From: Ischnura elegans
Taxonomy: Eukaryota > Arthropoda > Insecta > Odonata > Coenagrionidae
Direction: 5' to 3'
DNA: 64,000 nt
NCBI RefSeq assembly: GCF_921293095.1
Contig: NC_060254.1
Span: 3,162,001-3,226,000 of the forward strand
The notes below the pieces were generated by a model. It worked only from the letters and a program-made list of their open reading frames with translations, did no database searches and was not told where the DNA came from. Below are positions 57,601 to 64,000 of the stretch, piece after piece. The stretch's first letter is position 1; every line of letters starts with the position of its first letter. A program made the position numbers and the translations under genes.

Positions 57601-60600
57601 AAAGGAAGGAGGCGCCGCACAGTGGGGCCAAACCCCACTTTAAGTGGACAAAAGTCCAAAAATGAAAGTTTGAAATGGGTTTTTTTTAATATAAGGTTGG
57701 GTAATAGGATGTTTGAACTGCAGAACAGTGTATTTTACGGGTTGGTATGTGTGCAACTTCGCGTAGAAATAAGTGTCAAAGTGAGAGAAAAGCGAAGCAC
57801 TGGTCCCGGAGTCGCAGACGCCTAAATGGACGGTCGATTTTAAACTATGATTACAGTACACTGGCCCCTTTGATTTTATTTTTTTAACTTGCAGTCAAAT
57901 GAAATAAGTATGGAAAATATAAATGTGCTTTTACTATCTATATTTTGGAGAAAAAATCCGTGGAGAAATTAATTATCATGAATGGAACGTCGTTGATTTT
58001 TCACAATGAAAAGTTTTATTTAATTAGAGAAAAGTTATATAATCGGACGGAATCGTAACGTGATTTTTAGATATATTATTAATTGAAGAATGAGCTAAAT
58101 AATGTAAAAGAAATCAACTGCCATCGAGTTGCAAAAGGAGTTTTATGATAAAAGATTAGCTATGCATGACAAGCCGAAAGGGATCCATCCGGCCGCTATG
58201 GCCGCATAGCAACGGGTAAACTATAATGTAAACAGTGCCCATTAAGATATTATTATTTTGTAATAAATCAAATTTGCATGCATTAGATATTTTGTCTACA
58301 CGTAGATACAAGCGGTGAAGTTTTCTACGCAAGGGCTGAGATTTTTGAAATGTAGAAATGCCATTCTCGAGGCTCCCACCATGTCGTGAATAAAGTGCTC
58401 GAAAAGGTTATTTCCGTTCAACTGAGGTGTACTTATTCGATTCCGGAATGCCAATTTAGTACTTTTTCACACTCTACGCGCAATAAACCATATTCTATTG
58501 TATTTTATTTTTGAAAGTTACAACTACCTCTTCAATGTAGTATTTTCTTTCTTTGTGTATTGGAAAATGGTACATGCAAACTTAAGATCAAATCTTTATT
58601 TTTCTATTAAGCATGAAGGTTTTTTCAAAGATATTGCTAAAATAATTTTGCAAATTTTATATCAGATTTTTTCTGACCACTAGGATTATTGACGTGAACT
58701 TTTATTTTTATTATTTCAAATTTTTATATATAATCTATTTTTACAACTAATCAAGTTACTTTTAACATTCTTAAAGTAATAAAATTGAAAAAAAAAAATC
58801 AAAAAATCGAAAATAATGAAAAATTAATATTGGATAACATTAAAGCGGTCTCTCAAAACATGTATACGTATATTTTTGGGTTGTTAGTAAAGTGTTTGAC
58901 TTTTGTCGTCTAAAGTAGGGCTTGGCCCCACTGTGCGACGCTGCGATAGGAGCCCGACGACGCGATGCCTCCTGGGATAGGATAGGGAAGGAAGGGGAAT
59001 CCCGCACCGTCACAGAAGCGGGCGGGTCCTACTACTAGCGAAACCATAATTTAATGTTTCTACAAAAAAGAAAGATTTAATTATGATGAAAGAAAATCCT
59101 ACGATTTTTCGTAGATAACCAAAATGGAAATTTATGTTTAGGTTGAATACTCATCACATTTAAACTACAGAAATTTTAAGCCAAGCGCTCCGATTTTACC
59201 CTTTTGCAGAATGCTCTGGACAAAGTCAAAGGCAAAGCATTCGAAGTCGTGAGTTATCGAGAGCATCCCGAATTAGGGAAAACTCGCGGAAAATCGAAGC
59301 GCTGGGAGTAAAACTTCTGCAGTTTAAATGTGATGAGTATTCAACCTAAACATAATTGATAATTTTGGCTCATACTGGTTTCAGCTATCCAAGGTTAAAA
59401 TTTCGAGAAAATTTTTCTACATCCTGTGCAGGACCCATTGATGGATTCATTAGAAGATCCAGCACATCTCCGGATGTGGTCATTTTCATTCGGAAATGCA
59501 GGATAACCAGTGGCGATGACTCCATGGGGCCTGAGCCCCCTCAAAAATTCGTTATGGGGGTGGGAGGAAAAATGTGTCAGGCTTGTCGATTTTCCTCGGA
59601 ATGCCCAGATATCGAGATTCGAGTCATCAGGGTTCTAATGTTGATCATATGGCTCTTCTAAAATGCTTAAAAAACTTAAAATTCACTACTTATAAAATTT
59701 CCCGGGGCAAGATCCCCGGTTTGGGCCCCCCAATATTTTTTGCAAGTCGGCATCCCTGAGTATAACCGCCCTATAGTGGTGTGAACCACTTGCGACTCAC
59801 CTTAACGAGCGATAGGTCCGCGGCGAAGACGAGAACGTTCTCTAGTTTGAGGTCTCTATGGACGACTCCCGCGTCGTGCATGAATGAGAGCGCCGAGGCC
59901 AGCTGCTTGGCGGCCCTCTTGACGGACGCTTCGGGCGACCCGCCCTCTGCAGACAGACCGATGGAGGCCACTGATGGTCGGCCGCGGATCACGCCTGGCG
60001 ACGCTCCGTTCACGGCGCCACCGCGGCGCCACAGCGGCGCCTTGCACCTGTTAAGGGGAAAGCATTACGTGCCAAAGGAAATGCGACGGGATTGGGTTGG
60101 TGTGGTGGCTTGAATGTTTGCTTCCCACCCAGTGGGATAAGTGACTGCGTAGGTTTCCGCGGTGTCGAGGTTCCATAATCTCCATTCTTCTGGTGCTCCC
60201 GCGTCTGGTTGTTTCTTGATGACCGCAGTTTCGCTAGCACTGCTGCTAGCGTCTTCAGGTCGAAGATGCCGGTCACGATTTTTGTCCTCGTTAGATAGGG
60301 GCTCATTCCCGCCAGTTGTGGCTGCTGCTCCTCATTGGTCCGTTTGAATTAGTCTCCTCCAATTGACATCCAAGTGGTATCCATCGTCCGTATTAAAAGT
60401 GTCAGTCCTGGCTATTTCAATTGCATTGCAACTTTTAATACAGACGATGGATACCACTTGGATGCCAATTGGAGGAGACTAATTCAAACGGACCAATGAA
60501 GAGCAGCAGTCACAACTGGCGGGAATGAGACCCTATCCAACGAGGACAAAAATCGTGGACCGGAATCTTCGACCTGAAGACGCTAGCAGCAGTGCTAGCG

Positions 60601-63121
60601 AAACTGCGGTCATGTAGTTTGTAGAACCTAACTTAACCTGGAGTATGATCCTTTTCAAATATGTTTCGACTGGCCCACTCGTGAATGCTCAGAATATTTC
60701 GAGTGACGTCGCAGCAGAAGGTGGGGCCTACAACAATATGGATGTGGGATGGGGAGAGAGAGAGGCGGGCGTTGCCATGTTTACTCAAAAGACATTGTCG
60801 GTGAATGTAAACGAACGACTGAATCGAAAACCCTCACAACACTTGGCAACACAGCTAACTCTTACTCACAAAGCGTGTACCGTGGTGATATGAAAGCGAT
60901 TGAATTTTCCGGAGGTTTGGCTCCAACTATCGCGTCTTGGTTGATTTTCAGGAAGTCACGTGCCCCCCCCCCCCACCAAAACCTAGGCCCTGCCTCCCAG
61001 TCGCAAAGATATTTGAAATCAACTATAGGTTGCCAATTTAGTGTTATGAGAACTCTCTTGACACCCAAAGTTCGATCTTACATTTGATAAGTCGTCCCAA
61101 CTCAAATTGTGTTCCCAAATTCCAAGATATCCGGCTCTATTCCCTCTCGATTCTGAAATCTAATTACTCGCGTAAAAAAAGTCCTACGCGTGATATAACA
61201 CTCCAGTAATTGTGGCATATTAAGAGCAGGATACCAAGATTGAATATTGTTTCGTTAAATGTATTTTTTTTATAAATTATACCTCTAAATGTTACCACAA
61301 TGACCATAGTTCAAGTGAGTTGAGTTGAGGTTATTTTCCAAAATAAGAACTATTACTCAAACACAACTTGAGTCTGATATCAGAATCAACGAGTTAGATT
61401 CAACATTGAGTCATGATGTGGAATGGTTGACATTGCGAGACTTTATGTCAAAGAAGAAGAAGTAGTGTTGGTGGCAGGCGTGCTTACCAGAGTGCCACGT
61501 GGGCGGAGAGGTCTCCAAGTGGTGCGACCTCCTGGGCGATGACGTAGAATGCGGGCAGGGGCACGGGGAAGAGGGGAGGGCCACCAATGGAGTTGCCCCC
61601 GGGCGTGGACGGAGAGTGGCCCCCCTGCGGACTCAGCTGACCCGCCCCGTTCCCCTTGGTGGGCGTCGGACGCTCCAGGCTGGCCAACCTGAAGAAATAG
61701 AAAAAATAGCATTCATCCTAAACCACAGCCACATTCAGCTTGAATTTTCTAGTTCGAGGATTTTGGCATCTACAGGGTTTCCAGGACCACATCTGGAATG
61801 CCTCTGAAGATATTTTCCCCAATTACACGATACTTGCACTTGCAAATGGCTTTTTTGAGTTACATGTCACCATGGAAAGCTTTTTTTCGCAGAACCAAAT
61901 GCAGTTGTTGATGAAAACTGTTGCTGATCGCAATGAAAACATAACAATAAGCTAAGTCGATTTTTAAAAGGCCACTGGGTCTTTCTGGAAGATATAAGTA
62001 TATACTGCCGCACCAATGATGAGATCAACCAGTGAGTTTGCGCCATTCGTCAAATTGTCTGTACCTTAAGTTCGGTCCTGGACAATGCCAGTCGAGTGGA
62101 CATTCTGTGATCGCTGTTGTCATTGGACTCGTGTGAGGCCAAATATCACGTGACTCAGGATTTATTGAGGAGAAATCAGCAGATTATGCGGTCGAATGGG
62201 CATTTGCGCTCTCACCTGCAGGAGGCGTATCCAGACGTGGTGCCGGAGTTGGCGGATGGGTGCCGGGAGATAGATGTGGTGAGCGGGGTGCGGGCATCCG
62301 CAGCGCCGCCGCCGCTCACTACGGCCGAGCCCCGAACCACGAAAGCCGCGTTTTCGTACGTGGTCACTATGCCCTGGTGAGTTCCCAGTTTGATGCTGTA
62401 ATGCAGCTCCCGGTAGAAATCCTTGGGTTTAGTCAGTTCCGCGTGCACCGCCTGGAGGAAGAAAATAGGTTGGAGATCAGCGGAATTGGCAGGGCGGGGG
62501 ATGGATAATATTTCCTAAACTTATTCGTCTGGCATAATATCTCTATTATTTTATCGTTTCTGAGGGTAAAGTGGAGGGAAGTTTATCATCACAATTTACC
62601 GGAATGCCTCAGGAACTTCATGATTCTGTGTACATTTTCCTGAAATACGTTTCTTGTATTTGTTATATGTACTCCACGAGCGAGCCTATTGATTCTTTCG
62701 GAGGGTTATGTTAGAAAAAAAACTATCCTTTACTTACCTTTAGTGCGACTGGCTGCCCGTTTTTCCGCCTGGCGAGCATTACCCTGGCGAAGCATCCCTC
62801 CGCCAGCGTCCTTATCACGTCGTACTCGCAGCTGCTGTTGCCGTGGCCCTGATAGGGCGTCGCCCCGCACACTTGCGCCGCTGCCGGTGGGGGACAAGGG
62901 GACAGGTCGAGGTCCACCTCGGGCAGAGCCGGCTCCGGGATGCGGTGGAGGGCCGACCGCTCCGAGGCCGACAGCCGGAGGACCTTGGACTCTCTCCGCC
63001 GCTGCTGGTCGCGGAAGGCCCCGGAGTCGTCCTCCGGAGCGAGGATTACCACGGCGGAGGAGTCGCAGTTGGTGGTCCCATCGCTTCCTTTGGCCCTCTT
63101 CCGTCCCAAGGGCCTTGCCAA
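45301..63121 (-). CDS. SBK-like serine/threonine protein kinase, eight exons, 5' end missing
   Basis: Exons 63121-62738, 62451-62216, 61688-61488, 60047-59801, 57259-57004, 49226-48937, 46880-46512 and 45606-45301 join with GT-AG sites and matching phases into 2289 bases (762 residues plus stop). Kinase marks in order: LAEGCFARV loop (two of three glycines replaced), VALK with Lys128, FYRE with Glu143, hinge QEVAPLGDL (259-267), HRDLKLEN (337-344), DLG (359-361), PPE (382-384), FIRWQRRR (528-535), RLLDPDPESR. VAPLGDL and FIRWQRRR match SBK-family positions. Lys, Glu, both Asp and Asn are present, so activity is likely. Low-complexity inserts separate kinase segments (about 168-252, 275-311, 413-520). 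The tail has a long Asp/Glu run. It would phosphorylate Ser/Thr; substrates are unknown. The first visible exon starts after an acceptor, so the start lies beyond 63124. Confidence 0.88.
45607..46511 (-). other. Kinase intron 7, with a near-perfect hairpin
   Basis: A 905-bp GT-AG intron. It contains the 57-bp-arm inverted repeat at 46280-46406 and otherwise AT-rich sequence. Confidence 0.7.
46280..46406. repeat. Near-perfect inverted repeat, 57-bp arms, 13-base loop
   Basis: Arms 46280-46336 and 46350-46406 pair at 55 of 57 positions. Each arm carries GCCGAAACCATGGTCG, the GAAA box, short stem III and GTC triplet of the PLE hammerhead-like motif. On the minus strand the loop and arm also give a decayed first box (TTGAAAA) and a stem II (GGCA/TGCC). 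It looks like two head-to-head PLE termini, similar to but shorter than 60219-60612. Confidence 0.75.
46512..46880 (-). CDS. Kinase gene, exon with the end of the catalytic domain
   Basis: Residues 539-661. IPARFRRYSARFLRLARRLL and DPDPESRSPVSEVYKYLEDP are the last helices of the kinase fold (the R in ESRSP is the usual subdomain XI arginine). A disordered Ser/Pro/Asn-rich linker follows to the donor CCGCAG|GTAATC. Acceptor is TTTGTTTTCAG. Confidence 0.88.
47288..47330. repeat. Perfect short hairpin, 18-bp arms
   Basis: GAGAGTCGTACACGCTAT and its exact complement are separated by seven bases. It sits directly before the 300-bp repeat copy and is absent from the second copy at 53375. Possibly a terminator-like end of a mobile repeat or a separate fold-back. 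Confidence 0.8.
47331..47628 (+). repeat. 300-bp direct repeat, copy 1
   Basis: Aligns over its full length with 53375-53676: shared phrases include CTCATGGGAGTTTCATG, GAGCCATTCATTGCTCGTGA, TTTCCTTGTAGAGGA and TCATCCAGAGGACTCTCAGT. The open plus frame (47318-47548) is not conserved as coding in the second copy. An interspersed repeat present twice in one gene is the simplest reading. Confidence 0.75.
47680..47830 (+). repeat. Relic of the 'CTTAACGTC...' repeat family
   Basis: CACTTAACGTCCCATGCGAC and GGACGGAGGATTG match 36540-36570. The upstream part (ATTTATAGGAGGCGACCAGC and on) is its decayed body. Confidence 0.5.
48001..48241. mobile_element. Short DNA element with TIR GGGCGTACYCAG
   Basis: The left end GGGCGTACTCAGG pairs with the right end CTGGGTACGCCC. 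A 12-G run lies inside the left end and C runs inside the right. TATATCA before and TGTATCA after may be a 7-8 bp target duplication. It is non-coding, like 18479 and 30289. Confidence 0.6.
48295..48420 (-). repeat. tRNA-derived SINE
   Basis: The minus strand reads GTGTGTTGGCTAGGGTGTTT (A-box like), then GGTTCAAATTCCGTCC (B box) 40-50 bases later, then an unrelated body. It is decayed and lies in kinase intron 6. Confidence 0.5.
48937..49226 (-). CDS. Kinase gene, low-complexity exon ending FIRWQRRR
   Basis: Residues 442-538. It starts ATKAAEVPPAAAPGGSSWWW, then an Asn run (SRNNRSSNNNNN) and a linker, and ends with VQPWSVAEPADPEYSSFIRW. In SBK1 the PWE...FFEEFVRWQRGR segment sits at this place, so the exon carries an insertion of roughly 80 residues before kinase subdomain X. 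Acceptor GCGAATACAG and donor CCAAG|GTGGGT are good. Confidence 0.85.
50040..50140 (+). repeat. Dispersed repeat piece shared with 63438-63525
   Basis: AGAGCTGCTGCCCTCT, then GGGTGA.(G/A)AGAGGCATAA and TTGG(T/C)GG occur in the same order in both places. It is probably a SINE fragment. Confidence 0.5.
50315..50490 (-). mobile_element. LINE reverse transcriptase fragment
   Basis: The minus strand reads YKRWILRIIASWLQHREFYV and RRIKAGVQQGSMLSPILLNT, the RT block with AGVPQGS-LSP-L typical of jockey/CR1-like LINEs (here Q for P). It is cut at about 50490, where PLE terminal sequence begins. Confidence 0.65.
50490..51085 (+). mobile_element. Truncated PLE copy with inverted ends
   Basis: The left part (about 50535-50600) contains GAGGTTTTCGGGGTTACTAC and CGCGTAGATTCAT; the right part (51045-51082) has the inverse. 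Between them a plus frame encodes the end of the GIY-YIG endonuclease. Just before the right end is another hammerhead-like box pair (CTGAAGA near 51003, GAAAC near 51028). It resembles the layout at 8105-9160. Confidence 0.7.
50640..50840 (+). pseudogene. PLE endonuclease C-terminal fragment
   Basis: An open frame reads QQLRLSVIAEHTWSGPNHNP, DYDNARVISDEKRYFPRIIG, EAIEIMKTPDTLNREDGYQH. It lines up with SAISEHAWNPGHDIKFDDAK ... RYFPRLIRESIEIA ... NFNRDDGYHL in the copy at 8218-9075. The GIY-YIG half is missing. Confidence 0.75.
52680..52865 (+). repeat. SINE-like relic with TAGATGTAGATA tail
   Basis: Ends with GGGTATTATGTAGATGTAGATA, a simple tail typical of short retroposons. An internal inverted pair (GCTCCCTGCC/GGTCGCTCGCAGGG) precedes it. 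The class is not certain. Confidence 0.35.
53375..53676 (+). repeat. 300-bp direct repeat, copy 2
   Basis: Second copy of 47331-47628, 6 kb away in the neighbouring intron, in the same orientation. Small insertions and scattered substitutions separate them. Confidence 0.75.
56140..56970 (-). mobile_element. LINE reverse transcriptase fragment, split by a fold-back
   Basis: On the minus strand the right part reads NNVRVWSQEWVLELNMSKCK (RT region after the YADD box, consensus W-x-x-x-W-x-L-x-x-N-x-x-KC). The left part near 56330-56420 reads LEYAA-VWDP-QK-L, the usual next block. A fold-back at 56529-56711 lies between them. Frames are broken. Confidence 0.65.
56529..56711. repeat. Fold-back element, 81-bp arms, 21-base loop
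   Basis: The left arm 56529-56609 (CGTGGAAGGTTATTCGGGCA and on) pairs with the right arm 56631-56711 with roughly ten mismatches. The loop contains TCATCAG and the arms GTCGAAACG or GTCGAAAAG, so pieces of the hammerhead-like boxes exist, but no proper stem II could be drawn. It is inserted inside a LINE fragment. Confidence 0.75.
57004..57259 (-). CDS. Kinase gene, activation-segment exon
   Basis: Residues 357-441 and one base. Starts ICDLGSARRSGTLVTKVRTT, where DLG replaces DFG. WVPPEV is the APE motif variant, and SDAFQLGLLICTTLA is helix F. An Ala-rich then Pro-rich run (ASAPPPPAPPTA) leads to the donor GCAG|GTGAGA. Acceptor is CTTTCGACAG. Confidence 0.9.
57437..57490. repeat. One-ended piece of MITE family A
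   Basis: CACGAAATTTTAACCCTGGA and TAGGGACCAAAATTCAC match the end of the element at 29237. No second arm was found nearby. Confidence 0.5.
59110..59407. mobile_element. Long inverted-repeat MITE (family A), copy 2
   Basis: TTATGTTTAGGTTGAATACT on the left pairs with AGTATTCAACCTAAACATAA on the right. Pairing continues inward through GCGCTCCGATTTT/AAAATCGAAGCGC. The right end ATCCAAGGTTAAAATTTCGAG matches the terminus of copy 1, but the left terminus is missing, so this copy is truncated on one side. Confidence 0.7.
59801..60047 (-). CDS. Kinase gene, catalytic-loop exon
   Basis: Residues 275-356. A Gly/Arg/Ser-rich insert (PLWRRGGAVNGASPGVIRGR) precedes SVKRAAKQLASALSFMHDAG and VVHRDLKLENVLVF. 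Asp339 and Asn344 are the catalytic base and metal ligand. It ends SLVK at donor TTAAG|GTGAGT. Acceptor CCTTAACAG; incoming phase needs two bases, which the previous exon supplies (TG). Confidence 0.92.
60048..61487 (-). other. Kinase intron 3, with a PLE palindrome
   Basis: A 1.4-kb intron. It contains PLE terminal sequence (60135-60218) and the 182-bp-arm palindrome (60219-60612). A C run is at 60964. The plus frames at 60645-61087 have no domain. Confidence 0.7.
60135..60620. mobile_element. Two PLE 3' ends fused as a large palindrome
   Basis: Arms 60219-60400 (minus orientation) and 60431-60612 (plus orientation) are nearly identical over 182 bases, with a 30-base spacer. The plus arm begins with the last codons of the PLE endonuclease (TFNTDDGYHLDANWRRLIQT and a stop), then the 3' region and a hammerhead-like box pair (CTGAAGA near 60572, stem II GCTAGCA/TGCTAGC, GAAAC near 60599, GGTC near 60607). 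The minus arm continues for about 80 bases more to the PLE terminus (GTAGGTTTCCGCGG), which matches 8114-8130. Confidence 0.8.
61488..61688 (-). CDS. Kinase gene, hinge exon
   Basis: Residues 207-274. A disordered Gly/Ser/Pro stretch (SPQGGHSPSTPGGNSIGGPP) precedes AFYVIAQEVAPLGDLSAHVA, the beta-5 strand and hinge. The SBK1 counterpart is of the type FAQEYAPAGDL. Donor CTCTG|GTAAGC, acceptor TTTCTTCAG. Confidence 0.88.
62216..62451 (-). CDS. Kinase gene, helix C exon
   Basis: Residues 129-206 and two bases. HAELTKPKDFYRELHYSIKL contains Glu143, the partner of Lys128. GIVTTYENAAFVV is beta-4. A Gly/Ala/Ser-rich insert fills the rest. Acceptor CTTCCTCCAG and donor CTGCAG|GTGAGA. Confidence 0.88.
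62738..63121 (-). CDS. Kinase gene, first visible exon with the ATP-binding loop
   Basis: Residues 1-128 of the visible chain. It is basic and Ser-rich at first (LARPLGRKRAKG), then a disordered linker, then SSCEYDVIRTLAEGCFARVM and KNGQPVALK. It begins after CTTTCCTCCCCCCAG with TTG, so the protein start lies in an exon further upstream. Donor is CTAAAG|GTAAGT. Confidence 0.88.
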
Positions 63122-64000
63122 CTGGGGGGAGGAAAGATTTTAACATTTAGTATCATTACCTATCAGACTGTCCGGCAGAACATAGTTATTTTATCAGAAA
63201 TCCCTAAGTTTATTCTTTTTTTAAATTCAAATTGTTTTTCTCCGGAATGTTTAACCTGAAAGAATCCCGTCATGCCTGATTATTTAAGGTTGGAATAGCT
63301 GTGACTCCGCGGGATAATAATGTGGTGGTTTCTCCTTCCCTTCCATATCGCCATGTTAAAATAAATGTTACCACGCCTGCAGTGAAATGAATCTCACTGT
63401 ACTGACCACCGTGGTCTCCACCTTCTCATATATGAAGAAGAGCTGCTGCCCTCTCCCCCGGGTGATAAGAGGCATAATTGTTGGCGGTGTCCCGTCTTCA
63501 CAGGCTTCATCTATCGCTTAATGGACATCGCTATGAAAAGGCAAGCGTGTTGGAGATAGGAATAGAGAGCTGCGTCAAATAATCTCACGATTGTTGACCT
63601 ATGATGATGATGGGAATTTTTCACACCAATTTGTCCGATTAGTCTGTGAGAAATACTCTAAACATGCGTTAGTGTATTCCATATTGTTGCTTTCCGTGAT
63701 ATCTTACACTACTACCGCGTAAACGGAGCTGAAACTCACACTTAAAGTGCATGGAAAAATATTCCAGCATCATGCACCGAGTTAAAATGTCATTGAAATT
63801 TTAAAAAATCTGAGTAAGCGAAGCGGTCCGTGAGTATCTCAAAAAGCAAACTGATAATGGTTTGAATCCTGCTCCAGGGGAACTAATAACCCGTGGCAAT
63901 TATTGTAGCTTTTGTATTAATAAATTCTGTGCTGCAGAATGTTTTCACTCAATCAGGACTACGGTTACGCTTTCTACTGACGTAGAAACTCCCCTTGAGC
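63122..64000 (-). other. Upstream intron of the kinase gene
   Basis: AT-rich, with a repeat piece at 63438-63525 that matches 50040-50140. No further kinase exon was identified before the window edge. Confidence 0.5.

Larger units (their letters stand above)
57260..59800 (-). other. Kinase intron 4
   Basis: A 2.5-kb intron with a one-ended MITE A piece (57437-57490), MITE A copy 2 (59110-59407) and a G/C-rich repeat at about 59510-59755 whose ends (CAGTGGCGATGACTCC, AAGTCGGCATCCCTG) look like those of the other short elements. The rest is AT-rich. Confidence 0.6.

Noticed and set aside
62689-63259. Plus-strand frames of 138-153 residues
   Set aside because: Antisense shadows of the kinase exon 62738-63121, with no domain and no splice logic.
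1-64000. CRISPR array, bacterial operon or viral genome
   Set aside because: Spliced exons and eukaryotic transposons throughout; no regularly spaced repeats, no Shine-Dalgarno-led gene series and no viral protein was recognised.

Overview
The window looks like nuclear DNA of an arthropod, most likely an insect. The support is AT-rich sequence, coding blocks that only join through GT-AG introns, and a dense mixture of piggyBac, jockey-like LINE, Penelope-like (PLE), tRNA-derived SINE and small inverted-repeat elements. I could not name the species. Most of the 64 kb is intron, intergenic DNA or transposon debris.

The clearest host gene is on the minus strand from 63121 down to 45301. Eight exons join with matching phases into 762 codons plus a stop, with the 5' end outside the window. 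It encodes a serine/threonine kinase resembling the SBK (SH3-binding kinase) family. It has a degenerate glycine loop, DLG in place of DFG, PPE in place of APE, several low-complexity insertions inside the kinase fold, and a very acidic tail. Its introns hold three inverted-repeat hairpins (46280-46406, 56529-56711, 60219-60612), a diverged 300-bp direct repeat pair, two MITE-like elements and several LINE/PLE fragments.

A second minus-strand gene (26435 to 23888, stop completed at a third exon near 23514) encodes a small acidic serine-rich protein with a 16-residue repeat. I do not recognise it. On the plus strand, phase-compatible candidate exons at 2541-2610 and 9672-9895 may belong to a gene whose other exons I could not place.

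The left 10 kb is a stack of nested insertions. A jockey-like LINE lies on the minus strand, with its TAAA-type tail near 3050. A 3.6-kb piggyBac-like element sits in its 3' region, bounded by TTAA at 3134 and 6775. A truncated PLE sits in its reverse transcriptase, bounded by a 14-bp direct repeat at 8091 and 9161. The piggyBac ORF has lost the catalytic core but keeps its N-terminal and C-terminal cysteine-rich parts in one open frame.

From 9.9 to 45 kb there are long gene-poor stretches with scattered LINE, PLE, SINE and MITE relics. Several PLE-related copies carry a motif resembling a hammerhead ribozyme core, most completely at 25990-26022. No CRISPR array, operon or rRNA was seen, and no intact tRNA gene is credible.
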